Shown: one piece after another, positions 37,628 to 46,843 of the stretch
How positions within the stretch are numbered: position 1 is the stretch's first letter
How the letters are laid out: the number at the start of each line of letters is the position of its first letter
DNA from: Melioribacteraceae bacterium
GTDB taxonomy: Bacteria > Bacteroidota > Ignavibacteria > Ignavibacteriales > Melioribacteraceae
NCBI GenBank assembly: GCA_021739765.1
Contig: JAIPBD010000001.1
Location: 248,001-312,000 of the forward strand
Direction of reading: 5' to 3'
DNA: 64,000 nucleotides
Notes under the pieces: model-generated
Seen by the model: the letters and a program-made list of their open reading frames with translations, nothing else
Told to the model about the DNA's origin: nothing
Database searches by the model: none
Made by a program: the position numbers and the translations under genes

Positions 37628-38497
37628 TTATAAATCGATAAGCGAATTTCTGGAATCGAGGTTTAGGTCATGCCAAAGAGTCTTCGCATCTTTCGTCCGA
37701 AAAGCGACATGCCTTCCCAGAGCTTTAGCCAAAGCAAATGAATACGGTGCCGGCAAATGAAGTGCGTAATTTTTCGGTTTTCCCGAGAGCACATCCTCAT
37801 CTGAAAACAATAACCTTTTACCATAATATATCTCAAGTAATAAGATTCCCAATAAATATATGTCAGTCCTATCACTAAGCTGTCCGAATTTTTCGGGATT
37901 AATGTATTCCGGCGGCAGAACCCCGTTGTAGGTAACTTGTTTATAAATTGAATCTTGTTTCAGCAGTAGGTTATCCGCATAATCGGAGAGTAAAAATTTT
38001 AGTTTAACAGCTTTTTTATCATTTGAGTCTGAATTTGTAATATCTACCAAAACATTATCTGCATGAATGTTATAGTGAATTATTCCAACATTGTGAAGAT
38101 AATCGACACCTCTAAGCAGCGAGCGGGCGATAGGTTTTAAAATCTTTTGAAGGTTTATAACTTTTTTATCCAACATATTGCCTAGAGTACGCGGATATTT
38201 TTTCATCATCAAATGAAAAGCATTTTCAAATTCAAACGCTTTTTCATATTTAACGAGATATTTATTATCAATTAGTGTAAGATTTTCCAGATTGTTTTTC
38301 CATTCGAGAACGAGTTCCTCATTTAGATTATAATGAGGATGCATTATTTTTATGGCATAATTGTTCCCATCGCTATCATCGCAATTGTAAACATTTCCAC
38401 AGCATCCGCTTCCTATTTCTTTCCCGATGTAATAGGAAGTCTCTCCGAAAAAAATGGTTTCTTTTTTTTCTTTATGTGAATTTATTTTGTAGTCCAT
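37628..38497 (-). CDS. Serine/threonine kinase-like protein, predicted pseudokinase
   Basis: 289 residues with a protein-kinase fold. The glycine loop (IGSGCCGNVY, 29-37) and the ATP-binding Lys50 (YAIKIM) are present. The catalytic loop reads HYNIHADN (141-148), with Asn143 where the catalytic Asp should be, and DFG is replaced by DYA (172-174). The PPEYINP segment of the activation loop survives. It shares the C-terminal ALAKAL.RHV.FRT and HDLNL pattern with the neighbouring kinase, so the two are tandem duplicates. Catalysis is unlikely; a regulatory or scaffold role is inferred. Confidence 0.85.
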   Translation of the reverse strand: MDYKINSHKEKKETIFFGETSYYIGKEIGSGCCGNVYNCDDSDGNNYAIKIMHPHYNLNEELVLEWKNNLENLTLIDNKYLVKYEKAFEFENAFHLMMKKYPRTLGNMLDKKVINLQKILKPIARSLLRGVDYLHNVGIIHYNIHADNVLVDITNSDSNDKKAVKLKFLLSDYADNLLLKQDSIYKQVTYNGVLPPEYINPEKFGQLSDRTDIYLLGILLLEIYYGKRLLFSDEDVLSGKPKNYALHLPAPYSFALAKALGRHVAFRTKDAKTLWHDLNLDSRNSLIDL

Positions 38498-38514
38498 TTA
38501 CGGTTTTCTATCTG

Positions 38515-39405
38515 CTAAAATTCAACTGACGAATATTGTTCTGTCAGATTTAGATCATGCCAAAAATCTAATGCCGTTCTTGTCCTAAATCGAACATGTC
38601 TGGTAAGCGCTTTTGCTAATGCATAATTATAGGGTGCGGGAAGTTTTAGGGCAAGTTTTTTTGGGATGTTATTTATTATATCCTCATTGGTGAAAAAGAA
38701 CAATTTCCCATATAATATTTGAAGGAATACCAAGGCTGAGAAATAAATATCAATACTCTGATCGGGATGTCCAAACTCTCGCGGGTCAATAATTTCGGGA
38801 GGAACAATTCTTTTGTTGGAATAAACCTTTATGAAATTTTCATCTTTCTGAAACCGACTGATTCCAAAATCAGAAAGCTTAAATGTGATACTTTCCGGTA
38901 ATCTATCCTTTGGGTTCACCTCAGAATAAGATGTCAAAATATTATCGATGTGAATATCGTTATGAATAACTTCACTTTTATGAAGATAATCAATCGCTTG
39001 TAATATTGTTTTCGAGATTTTAATTATGAGTTTTTGTAAATCGATTTCGTTTTTTTCCAGCAAATCGCCAAGTGTACATTTGAAACGATCGGTAATAATA
39101 TAAAATGTTGATTTGTATTCGAATGCAGCATAAATCTGAGTTATGAACGGATTGCGGAGATTTATAAGTGTTCTGGTTTCAATTTCCCAATCCTTTTTCA
39201 ATTTTTCATACGAAATATTTTGTGGAACTAGTACTTTAGCCACCAGATAATTCCCCCAATCATCAGTACACTCGTAAACACTGGCATAACTTCCTTGACC
39301 GATTTTACTTCCAATTTGATATGTAACTCCATCAGTCATTATTTTTTCGCCACGAAATGGCGGGCGATATTTGTAACTATGTCCTGATAAATCTTCAGTC
39401 TGCAA
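38515..39405 (-). CDS. Hanks-type serine/threonine protein kinase
   Basis: 296 residues, one kinase domain with no membrane segment or sensor. Glycine loop IGQGSYASVY (35-44), Lys57 (VAKVL), catalytic loop HNDIHIDN (148-155) with Asp150, and DFG at 179-181. The activation segment ends in PPEIIDP. The Lys normally two residues after the Asp is replaced by His, a small deviation. Its C terminus ALAKALTRHVRFRT...WHDLNL matches that of the downstream pseudokinase (17 bases apart), so both are probably made together. Substrate unknown. Confidence 0.92.
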   Translation of the reverse strand: MQTEDLSGHSYKYRPPFRGEKIMTDGVTYQIGSKIGQGSYASVYECTDDWGNYLVAKVLVPQNISYEKLKKDWEIETRTLINLRNPFITQIYAAFEYKSTFYIITDRFKCTLGDLLEKNEIDLQKLIIKISKTILQAIDYLHKSEVIHNDIHIDNILTSYSEVNPKDRLPESITFKLSDFGISRFQKDENFIKVYSNKRIVPPEIIDPREFGHPDQSIDIYFSALVFLQILYGKLFFFTNEDIINNIPKKLALKLPAPYNYALAKALTRHVRFRTRTALDFWHDLNLTEQYSSVEF

Positions 39406-39523
39406 TTTTTTACTCCTATTGGGATGTGGAAGGGAAAACTAATTATTTTCTTCTAACTACTTTATTATAAATGAATTAGGAACATTTATTAAAATAAATT
39501 TATAAATAATACCAAAATATCTT

Positions 39524-39543
39524 CTTGTATGCAATCATACAAG
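39524..39543. promoter_or_regulatory. Palindrome upstream of the kinase pair
   Basis: CTTGTATG CAAT CATACAAG: a perfect eight-bp inverted repeat with a four-base centre, about 120 bases before the first kinase start, in an otherwise featureless region. Either a regulator operator or a small hairpin; it has no T run. Confidence 0.5.
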
Positions 39544-39688
39544 TGTTCCATTTATTAAAAAATTGTTAATGCGTGAATCCGTATTTTTTTCAATAAAATT
39601 TATAAAAAGAAGAAAAAAATATTATGAAGAACCGCAGGCTAATATTCAGTTTTAGCTTTATGAGGATAGTGCTACTTCAAAATATTTA

Positions 39689-40696
39689 TCAGGCATTCAC
39701 AGTCGGAGATACAATTTCACCGATTAATTCTATTGCCCTTAACAATTTTTCGTGTGGAATTCCGACGTCCATCTGAAATGTAAATCTTGAGATTCCTCCA
39801 AGAGATTCACTATGTCGTAAAATTTTCTCAGCGACTTTTTCCGGGTTTCCTACAAGTAATGCGCCGGTTGGTCCATTCTGAGCATCAAAGCTACCTTTTG
39901 TTACTGGAGCGAACCCTCTTTCTTTTCCAATCTGTGTAAACATTGCCTCATAACCGGGATAATAATCAGCAACCGCCTCCTCTGATTTTTCAGCGACATA
40001 GCCCAATGAATGCAAACCGACTTTTAATTTTTCTGCCGGATGCCCGGCCTCTTTTCCCGCATGCCGGTATAAATCTACTAAAGGTCTGAAACGGTGGGTT
40101 TCGCCGCCAATTACCGCAACCATTAATGGCAAACCCAACGCTCCTGCGCGTGCAAAAGATGCCGGCGTTCCTCCAACACCTAACCAGATCGGAAGCGGAT
40201 TTTGCACAGGACGCGGATAAATTGCCTGGTTATTAAGTGATGGGCGAAACTTTCCCGACCAGTTTACGATTTCGTTATCACGTATCTGAAGCAGTAAATC
40301 GAGTTTTTCGGCGAACAGTTCGTCGTAATCTTCCAATTTTAATCCAAATAGTGGAAACGATTCAATAAATGACCCGCGACCCGCGACAATTTCTGCTCTT
40401 CCTTTAGATATTAAATCCAATGTCGCAAAATTTTGGAATACTCTAACCGGATCTGCCGCGCTTAAAACTGTAACCGCGCTTGTTAACCGAATTCTTTCCG
40501 TTCGGGAAGCAGCTGCTGCCAGAATCATATTTGGAGCAGAATCTAAAAACTCTTTTCTGTAGTGTTCTCCGATTCCGAAAATATCCAAGCCGAATTTATC
40601 AGCATGTTCTATTCTTTCAAGCAGCTCATTCAGCGCTTGCGAGTTGCTCATTTTTGTCTTTGGTGTTGCCGCAAAACTATCTATTCCTATTTCCAT
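39689..40696 (-). CDS. LLM-class flavin-dependent oxidoreductase (luciferase-like)
   Basis: 335 residues, TIM-barrel flavin monooxygenase family. Typical start (EIGIDSFAATP), the ERIEHADKFGLDIFGIGEHYRKEF segment, AAAASRTERIRLTSAVTVLSAADPVRV and the C-terminal GNPEKVAEKILRHSESLGGISRFTFQMD. Uses reduced FMN or F420 from a separate reductase; the substrate is unknown. Single gene with its own promoter region. Confidence 0.92.
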   Translation of the reverse strand: MEIGIDSFAATPKTKMSNSQALNELLERIEHADKFGLDIFGIGEHYRKEFLDSAPNMILAAAASRTERIRLTSAVTVLSAADPVRVFQNFATLDLISKGRAEIVAGRGSFIESFPLFGLKLEDYDELFAEKLDLLLQIRDNEIVNWSGKFRPSLNNQAIYPRPVQNPLPIWLGVGGTPASFARAGALGLPLMVAVIGGETHRFRPLVDLYRHAGKEAGHPAEKLKVGLHSLGYVAEKSEEAVADYYPGYEAMFTQIGKERGFAPVTKGSFDAQNGPTGALLVGNPEKVAEKILRHSESLGGISRFTFQMDVGIPHEKLLRAIELIGEIVSPTVNA

Positions 40697-41031
40697 GTGA
40701 CTTTCAGTTTGTTACTATTTTGTGAATTATTAGAATCATTCGTCTTAATTGGCTTGTATTGCTTTCCCAAATTAATTTGAATTAATTCTTTGAAATATTT
40801 TTCTCGTTAATAAACAATAATTTCCAATCAAAAGTTTGTTTATTCCTATATCCTCTTAATTGGAGTGTTCTATAAAAATTTACTCAAGTTTCGGGATTGT
40901 TAATTAGTCAAACGAGAAATATTAATCTGTATAACAGGTTTAAAGAGGGGCATAATGAAAGATTAAATTTGATTCGTAAAAAAACGGCGCTTCAAAATAT
41001 TCCGGTCATAAATCTGATTATAAATTCTAAA
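40697..41031. other. Intergenic stretch with no gene seen
   Basis: 335 AT-rich bases between two minus-strand genes. It holds an imperfect AT palindrome (ATTAATTTGAATTAAT, about 40770-40785) and a possible 67-codon frame on the plus strand (40897 onwards) without a ribosome site that runs into the next gene; I do not regard it as real. Confidence 0.5.
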
Positions 41032-41553
41032 TTAAATTATTTCATTCCGGATCGGCAGTTCTTTTATCATTCGTTTGACGGAGTTTCTAACTCCGGGTGA
41101 AAGTGTTTCCAAATAATGATTTTGGGTTAAAAATGTAATTTCGTTTGTAAGTTCAGTGTGTATTTTTGCGATTCGCGTTATAAACTTAAATGCGATGAAT
41201 CGCACCGAAGGAGTTTTTTCAATGTTTTCCCATAAGTTTAAACACATATTAAAAAGCAATCCCATCTCGTTATCTTTTAATTTCATCACCATAAGGATTC
41301 TTAATAATTCCCGCTGATGTCCATCCGGCTTTGTCGGAACAGATTTCAAAATACTTTTTACGTGTTTACGAATCCGGGGATCATTTTCTTCCAGACAACT
41401 CCAAATTAACCAAGCCGCACGCCATGAAATTCTGGGTTTATCAGCAATCGCAAGTTTAACCGCTTCATCAAAATGTTCCGGATGTGATTGCAAAAAGGCA
41501 ATCATTTCTTCTTTATAACATTTTAATAATATTTGCTCTAACTCGGTGTTCAT
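41032..41553 (-). CDS. HEAT-like helical repeat protein, unknown function
   Basis: 173 residues, entirely helical, with repeated pairs such as HFDEAVKLAIADKPRISWRAAWLIWSCLEENDPRIRKHV (split) and RFIAFKFITRIAKIHTELTNEI that look like HEAT-type helix pairs. No signal peptide, no catalytic motif. Probably a cytoplasmic protein-protein binder. Single gene. Confidence 0.72.
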   Translation of the reverse strand: MNTELEQILLKCYKEEMIAFLQSHPEHFDEAVKLAIADKPRISWRAAWLIWSCLEENDPRIRKHVKSILKSVPTKPDGHQRELLRILMVMKLKDNEMGLLFNMCLNLWENIEKTPSVRFIAFKFITRIAKIHTELTNEITFLTQNHYLETLSPGVRNSVKRMIKELPIRNEII

Positions 41554-41777
41554 GACCGCAAAATATTGATTTCATTAACAAAACGTAAAATGGATTTGTA
41601 AAGTTTTAGATCAGTTAAATGGAAAATTTTATAAGCCAGAGAAAAAGTCTGGATTTCAATAATGCATAGAAGGAACGGATCATTCGAATTATCGTTTCAA
41701 AACAGTTTTATCTTCGGATTGTTAAAACTGCAACCGCCTTGATATTTTTTTCTGCCACTAAGTTGATTTATTTGTTT

Positions 41778-42077
41778 TTAGGAATGAGCCTTATATAATA
41801 ACTCCGAAACATATTCGGAGCGGGAAGTCGCATCAGACCTTTTTTTCTTTTTCTGACACCATATCTTAAAATTTTTCGGAGAAATTTTAACTTGTTTTAC
41901 AGAGCAGCCTTTGTTTTCTAATTCCAGTCTTGATAAAGAAGCTTCAACTAACCAATCATCAAAATTCATTTCGATTTGATCTTCTGAAATCTTCTTCCAT
42001 TCATCCCAGTCCTTTTCTTCAAACCAGGCAATTCCGATTAATGAATCTTTCTCTATTTCATTCCCTCTTATTTTAAT
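41778..42077 (-). CDS. Small conserved-looking protein, start codon unclear
   Basis: The frame reads IGIAWFEEKDWDEWKKISED, then QIEMNFDDWLVEASLSRLELENKG (start of it), and ends KKRSDATSRSEYVSELLYKAHS. The Trp/Asp-rich first part clearly belongs with the rest, but the only ATG (41969) is after it. Upstream of this part there is only ATT (42077) as a start, in frame after a TAG. A nearby ATG with GAGGGA just upstream (about 42058) is out of frame. Either a rare start or a frameshift has broken the gene. Cytoplasmic, no known motif. Confidence 0.55.
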   Translation of the reverse strand: MKIRGNEIEKDSLIGIAWFEEKDWDEWKKISEDQIEMNFDDWLVEASLSRLELENKGCSVKQVKISPKNFKIWCQKKKKRSDATSRSEYVSELLYKAHS

Positions 42078-42203
42078 AGTTAGCTATTCAATCTAAATAC
42101 TTACGGGATATAATAAAATATAGAATGATGCAAATCTATTTTCAAAGTCAGCCGACGTTTTGCATTCTTGAGTTCGACAAATTAATTGCTAAATGAAACA
42201 ATT

Positions 42204-42245
42204 GGGATGATGCCAGCTAACGCCAAGGCAGACAAGCATCATCCC
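42204..42245 (-). terminator. Hairpin after the membrane pyrophosphatase gene
   Basis: A ten-bp stem GGGATGATGC / GCATCATCCC with a 22-base loop, 12 bases after the hppA stop (minus strand). The T content after the stem is low, so termination strength is uncertain. Confidence 0.55.
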
Positions 42246-42257
42246 TCCGAAATTTGA

Positions 42258-44453
42258 TTAAAGTATACTAAAAGCAACCGTCAAACCGCTCATAACTATT
42301 GCGACCATGCTCATTAATTTAATTAGAATGTTGAGACTCGGACCAGATGTATCTTTGAAAGGATCACCGACTGTATCACCGATAACAGTAGCTTTGTGAC
42401 TCGCGGAACCTTTGCCGCCAAGATTTCCTTCCTCGACATATTTTTTTGCGTTATCCCATGCTCCACCGGAATTAGCCATAAATACCGCGAGTACAAATCC
42501 GGCTGAAAGCGCGCCGACCAGCAATCCCATCACTCCGGAAACTCCAAGCAATACGCCCATCAAAACAGGAACAAGAATAGCGAGAATTGAAGGGAGTACC
42601 ATTTCAATTTGTGCGCCTTTTGTGGAAATCTCCACACAGCGGGCGTAATCCGGTTCGTTCGTTCCTTCAAGAATTCCGGGAATTGCTTTGAATTGCCTTC
42701 TAACTTCATCAACCATTTTTTGAGCCGCTCTCCCGACTGCTTGCATTGTTAATCCGCAGAAAACAAATGCCATCATGGAGCCGATAAACATCCCGATCAA
42801 TACTTTTGGATTCATCAAATTGACTTCGTAGTAATTCATAAAATCAGCAAAATTTGCGGCGGAAGTATTAATGGTAACACCGTTTGCCATCTCCAGAACA
42901 TCGTGACCAATTCTTAATAATCCGATTTTTAATTCTTCAATATACGAAGCGAGTAAAGCAAGTGCTGTTAAAGCCGCTGATCCGATCGCAAATCCTTTTC
43001 CGGTTGCGGCAGTGGTATTTCCAAGTGAATCGAGCGCGTCGGTTCTGTTTCTTACCACTTCACCCAGACCGCTCATTTCAGCATTTCCTCCGGCATTGTC
43101 GGCGATTGGTCCGTACGCATCGGTTGCAAGCGTAATACCTAACGTTGAAAGCATTCCGACTGCAGCTATTCCAATTCCATAAAGTCCCATTCCAGCATTC
43201 GCGAATTCGAATCCGGCAGCGAGCAAATAGGAAAAGATTATTCCGAGAACAACTGCGGTTACGGGAATCGCGGTGGAAATCATGCCGATTCCTAATCCGG
43301 AAATAATCACGGTTGCCGGACCGGTTTTTGAACTTCTCGCAATACTTTGCGTGGGTTCATACGATTGAGAAGTGTAATATTCGGTTGCTTTTCCGATCAC
43401 CATTCCGGTTACCAGACCAACAACTATTGCACCCCAAATTCCAAATGGGTTTTCGAGATCAAGCATAAGGATAATTCCGAGAGAAAAAATCACGATCAAA
43501 AATGAACTGATATTAATTCCTCTTCCGAGTGATTTAAGTAATTGCTTCTGTGTCGCGTCTTCTTTTGTACGAACCATAAATATTCCGAGGATCGAAAGAA
43601 GAATCCCGACAGCCGCAATTAACATAGGCGCGATAACAGCCTTAAATTGTAAAACCGGTGATGACATAAAAGCTGAAGCGCCAAGAGCCGCCGTCGCGAG
43701 TATCGAACCACAATATGATTCGTACAAATCCGCTCCCATTCCCGCTACATCGCCAACATTATCCCCGACATTATCCGCAATTGTCGCGGGATTTCTAGGA
43801 TCATCCTCAGGGATTCCGGCTTCAACTTTTCCGACCAGATCACCGCCGACATCCGCAGCTTTTGTGTAAATACCGCCGCCAACACGAGCAAAAAGCGCTT
43901 GAGCCGAAGCTCCCATGCCAAATGTTAACATTGTTGTTGTTACAACTACCATGTTGTGACCATCGGTTGGAGTGGTTGGGTAAAATGCGTTTAAAACTAT
44001 AAACCAGATTGAAATATCAAGCAGACCTAATCCAACAACAACCAGTCCCATAACCGCGCCGCTTCTGAAAGCGATTCTGAGTCCTTCGTTTAATGATCGC
44101 TGAGCTGCATTTGCGGTTCGTGCTGAAGCATATGTCGCTGTTTTCATCCCAAAAAAGCCTGCCAGCCCGGAAAAGAATCCACCCGTAATAAATGCGAAAG
44201 GAACCCAAGGATTTTGAACTTCGAGGATGTAAGCCATAATGGAAAAAACTACTGTCATAACAAGAAAAAACAGAGCAACTACTTTGTATTGTTGGCGAAG
44301 ATATGCCATAGCGCCTTGTCGAACATAGGTCGCAATTTTTATCATCCGTTCGTTCCCTTCGGATTCTTTCATCACTTCTTTAAAGAAATACCACGCAAAG
44401 CCAAGCGCAAAAACAGAGCAGACGGGTATTATCCAGAATAAATTACTAATCAT
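42258..44453 (-). CDS. hppA: Membrane-bound proton/sodium-translocating pyrophosphatase
   Basis: 731 residues, about 16 membrane helices. Couples pyrophosphate hydrolysis to ion pumping. The substrate motif is [47 protein letters not shown] in parts, and [23 protein letters not shown] carries Ala at the site where K+-independent enzymes have Lys, so the K+-dependent class is expected. Na+ or H+ specificity depends on a Glu position I cannot place by eye. Length normal. Upstream is an unknown gene 31 bases away on the same strand. Confidence 0.97.
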   Translation of the reverse strand: MISNLFWIIPVCSVFALGFAWYFFKEVMKESEGNERMIKIATYVRQGAMAYLRQQYKVVALFFLVMTVVFSIMAYILEVQNPWVPFAFITGGFFSGLAGFFGMKTATYASARTANAAQRSLNEGLRIAFRSGAVMGLVVVGLGLLDISIWFIVLNAFYPTTPTDGHNMVVVTTTMLTFGMGASAQALFARVGGGIYTKAADVGGDLVGKVEAGIPEDDPRNPATIADNVGDNVGDVAGMGADLYESYCGSILATAALGASAFMSSPVLQFKAVIAPMLIAAVGILLSILGIFMVRTKEDATQKQLLKSLGRGINISSFLIVIFSLGIILMLDLENPFGIWGAIVVGLVTGMVIGKATEYYTSQSYEPTQSIARSSKTGPATVIISGLGIGMISTAIPVTAVVLGIIFSYLLAAGFEFANAGMGLYGIGIAAVGMLSTLGITLATDAYGPIADNAGGNAEMSGLGEVVRNRTDALDSLGNTTAATGKGFAIGSAALTALALLASYIEELKIGLLRIGHDVLEMANGVTINTSAANFADFMNYYEVNLMNPKVLIGMFIGSMMAFVFCGLTMQAVGRAAQKMVDEVRRQFKAIPGILEGTNEPDYARCVEISTKGAQIEMVLPSILAILVPVLMGVLLGVSGVMGLLVGALSAGFVLAVFMANSGGAWDNAKKYVEEGNLGGKGSASHKATVIGDTVGDPFKDTSGPSLNILIKLMSMVAIVMSGLTVAFSIL

Positions 44454-44484
44454 TTTTTATCTCCATTTAATATTCAATCATTTA

Positions 44485-45261
44485 TTAGTGGAATCCTACT
44501 ATTAAAGCCGAACGCCACCAGGTGTAATATTCGTTCTCTAATTCCTTTTTAGTCGGGAAAGGAAAATGAATAAATGTTTCCTGATCGCCGACAAAAATCC
44601 CGCTTTTTATCGTTCTGTAAAAAAGGTCGCGCTGCATAAATCGGATTACAGTTTTGTTCGGTTTATCTTCATCCATGTCGAGTTTTGTTAAACAGTCTCT
44701 CAAGTGATCAATGTTTGGATAGGGAAGGTCGTTATCTGAACCGTTGATAGGATCGGTTGCCAGATCATCCAATTTTAATTCAATAAAAACCAATTTTGGA
44801 ACCGAAACAGGCTGAGTTGTATCGGTTAAATTTTTTACGAAATCAATCGCGTTGAATCTGCTTGCAACCCGTGGAGTTGTTGGACAGATTTGTTGGTAAA
44901 GGTGAAGTTTTTGTTGTTGCGAGGCAACATATTCGCCTTTTTTCAATCCGAGTACTCGACCGTCATCGGTAACGAGATAAAGGTTTTTTAATTTTTCTAA
45001 AGGGACATGCTCCAATACCCGATAGATGGATAAATATTTGGAACGTTTTGGACTTCCGTCTGAATGGGGGACACACCGTTTTTCGATGTCTTCCATATTG
45101 AACCAATCGCTTTCAAAATCGGGATCGACTTCAAAAAACATAGCTTGCCCGCGGGTTCGTTTTCTTGTTCCCACAGCGAGGTAATTCCCAAATTCCTCCG
45201 GCGGAAGCATTGAAGCGATTAAAGCTTCGGGCATTAATGACAAATACAAATATCTTTTCAT
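44485..45261 (-). CDS. Protein of unknown function upstream of hppA
   Basis: 258 residues, no signal peptide, no membrane segment. The first 60 residues carry LPPEEFGNYLAVGTRKRTRGQAMFFEVD; aromatic-rich C terminus (TKKELENEYYTWWRSALIVGFH). Appears to be one folded domain with a few conserved-looking Asp/Trp positions; I cannot name a family. The 31-base gap suggests transcription together with hppA. Confidence 0.72.
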   Translation of the reverse strand: MKRYLYLSLMPEALIASMLPPEEFGNYLAVGTRKRTRGQAMFFEVDPDFESDWFNMEDIEKRCVPHSDGSPKRSKYLSIYRVLEHVPLEKLKNLYLVTDDGRVLGLKKGEYVASQQQKLHLYQQICPTTPRVASRFNAIDFVKNLTDTTQPVSVPKLVFIELKLDDLATDPINGSDNDLPYPNIDHLRDCLTKLDMDEDKPNKTVIRFMQRDLFYRTIKSGIFVGDQETFIHFPFPTKKELENEYYTWWRSALIVGFH

Positions 45262-45502
45262 GGTTTCCTCTTTTATATATTAAGACTGTTTTATCCTTTT
45301 GCAAACTAGAGCGATTTATTCTATTTACCGCAAAGAACGAATTGAGCTTATTTTCTCAGAAATCGTTTATAATTCTATAAAACGATAATTCTGTTTTAAT
45401 TTTTCGCTAAAATCAATCTTCTTTGATAAATTAACAGTAAAAGAAGCAATTATTTTGCCAATTCATTTATAAACAGTTTAGGCTGATTTCGAACTCATTT
45501 TG

Positions 45503-46843
45503 ATGAAAAAACATAACAAATCATCCTGGTTCAAACCGAGTAAATTCATTTACCTAATATTTCTATTTTCACTTCTGCTATTAGTATTGATTCATTTCGT
45601 GATTTCACCCCAGGCGAATCCTGAATCAGTTGAAAACAAATTACCGGTTACAATATATTTTGCCGATAACATTTCACTGGCACAGAGAGAAATCATCAAA
45701 CGTTTCAACTCGGAATACAATGGAAAAATAAAAGTTGAACTTGTTAATTTACCATTAGAGAAATTTAGTTCAGCCGAACGGAAACAACTTTTTACAAAAT
45801 ATTTGCGGAGTGAAAGCAATCAGATTGATGTTTTTTCAATCGATCAAGTTTGGATTCCGAGATTCGCGAAGTGGTCCGAAGATTTGCGTAAATTTTTCCC
45901 GGATGAAATCGAACAAAATATAATTGGCGAAGCTTTGACGCCTTGTATTTATAACAACCGACTCGTCGCTGCTCCTTTATATATTGATATGGGTGTAATG
46001 TATTACAGGTCCGATTTGATTTCTGAATTACCAAATTCCGCAATCCTTAAACGCACACTAGAAAAATCAATAACCTGGGAAGAGTTTATTGAATTGGGAG
46101 AAAAATATTTTTCTGATTCCGAGAGATTTTTCTTCTTCTCGGCAGATAATTACGAAGGATTGATTTGTTTTTTTATGGAGATTTACTCCGCTCAAAATTA
46201 CAATTCCGAACTACCGATCGAGATAGGCTCGGAACGAACATTAAGTTCATTCAAGTTTATTCAATCATTAATTAATGAAAATAAACTTACCCCAGCGGAA
46301 GTAACGAATATGCAGGAAACCGAAGTTTTGATTTCATATTTAGATTCAGATGGAATTTTTATTCGCGGCTGGCCAAACTCATTTAATTTTTTCGAACCGA
46401 GTGAAGAACACAAAAAGAAAATAGAAAAAATCAAAATAGTCCCTCTTCCGCATTTTAAGGGAAAACCAAAATCATATACTTTCGGCGGATGGAATTTAAT
46501 GTTATCGAAATTTTCTTCTAACAAAAAAGAAGCTGCGGAATTTATAAAATTTTGTCTAAGTGAAGAATCTCAACTGCTGATGTATGAAATGCAAGGATTT
46601 CTTCCATCGACTAAATCGTTCTACTTCTCCGATGATAATTCCACGGATTCCGGCAAAATTGAATTCTTTAATACAAATTTTGGGTATGGAATTTATCGTC
46701 CGAGAGTTGAAAATTACACACTATTTTCCTCAATACTTTCTGGTTCTCTTAATAAAGTTTTGAGACAAGAAATCGGAACAGATGAAGCAATTTTGGATGC
46801 GGAAAAAGAATTTGAATTGTTATCTGTGAGCAACGAAAAGTGA
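45503..46843 (+). CDS. Membrane-anchored extracellular solute-binding protein, sensory partner of the kinase
   Basis: 446 residues. A TTG lies three bases before the ATG I chose. N-terminal uncleaved-looking anchor (about residues 15-36), then a family 1 (sugar-type) solute-binding fold: PVTIYFADNISLAQREIIKRFN, IDVFSIDQVWIPRFAKWSEDL and AAPLYIDMGVMYYRSDLI, ending with the YTFGGWNLMLSKFSSNKKEAAEFIKFCLSEE segment. No ABC permease or ATPase lies nearby; the histidine kinase starts within its stop codon (GTGA), so the protein likely senses a sugar for that kinase rather than feeding a transporter (inference). First of three coupled signalling genes. Confidence 0.85.
   Translation: MKKHNKSSWFKPSKFIYLIFLFSLLLLVLIHFVISPQANPESVENKLPVTIYFADNISLAQREIIKRFNSEYNGKIKVELVNLPLEKFSSAERKQLFTKYLRSESNQIDVFSIDQVWIPRFAKWSEDLRKFFPDEIEQNIIGEALTPCIYNNRLVAAPLYIDMGVMYYRSDLISELPNSAILKRTLEKSITWEEFIELGEKYFSDSERFFFFSADNYEGLICFFMEIYSAQNYNSELPIEIGSERTLSSFKFIQSLINENKLTPAEVTNMQETEVLISYLDSDGIFIRGWPNSFNFFEPSEEHKKKIEKIKIVPLPHFKGKPKSYTFGGWNLMLSKFSSNKKEAAEFIKFCLSEESQLLMYEMQGFLPSTKSFYFSDDNSTDSGKIEFFNTNFGYGIYRPRVENYTLFSSILSGSLNKVLRQEIGTDEAILDAEKEFELLSVSNEK

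Noticed and set aside
40897-41100. 67-codon plus-strand frame in the gap between the LLM oxidoreductase and the HEAT-like gene
   Set aside because: No ribosome site, unlikely composition, and it overlaps the end of the HEAT-like gene on the other strand.
42204-42245. Resemblance of the hppA hairpin to an integron attC site (GTTAGC/TAACGCC core)
   Set aside because: The core sequences do not meet the RYYYAAC/GTTRRRY rule and there is no integrase or cassette array; a terminator explains it better.
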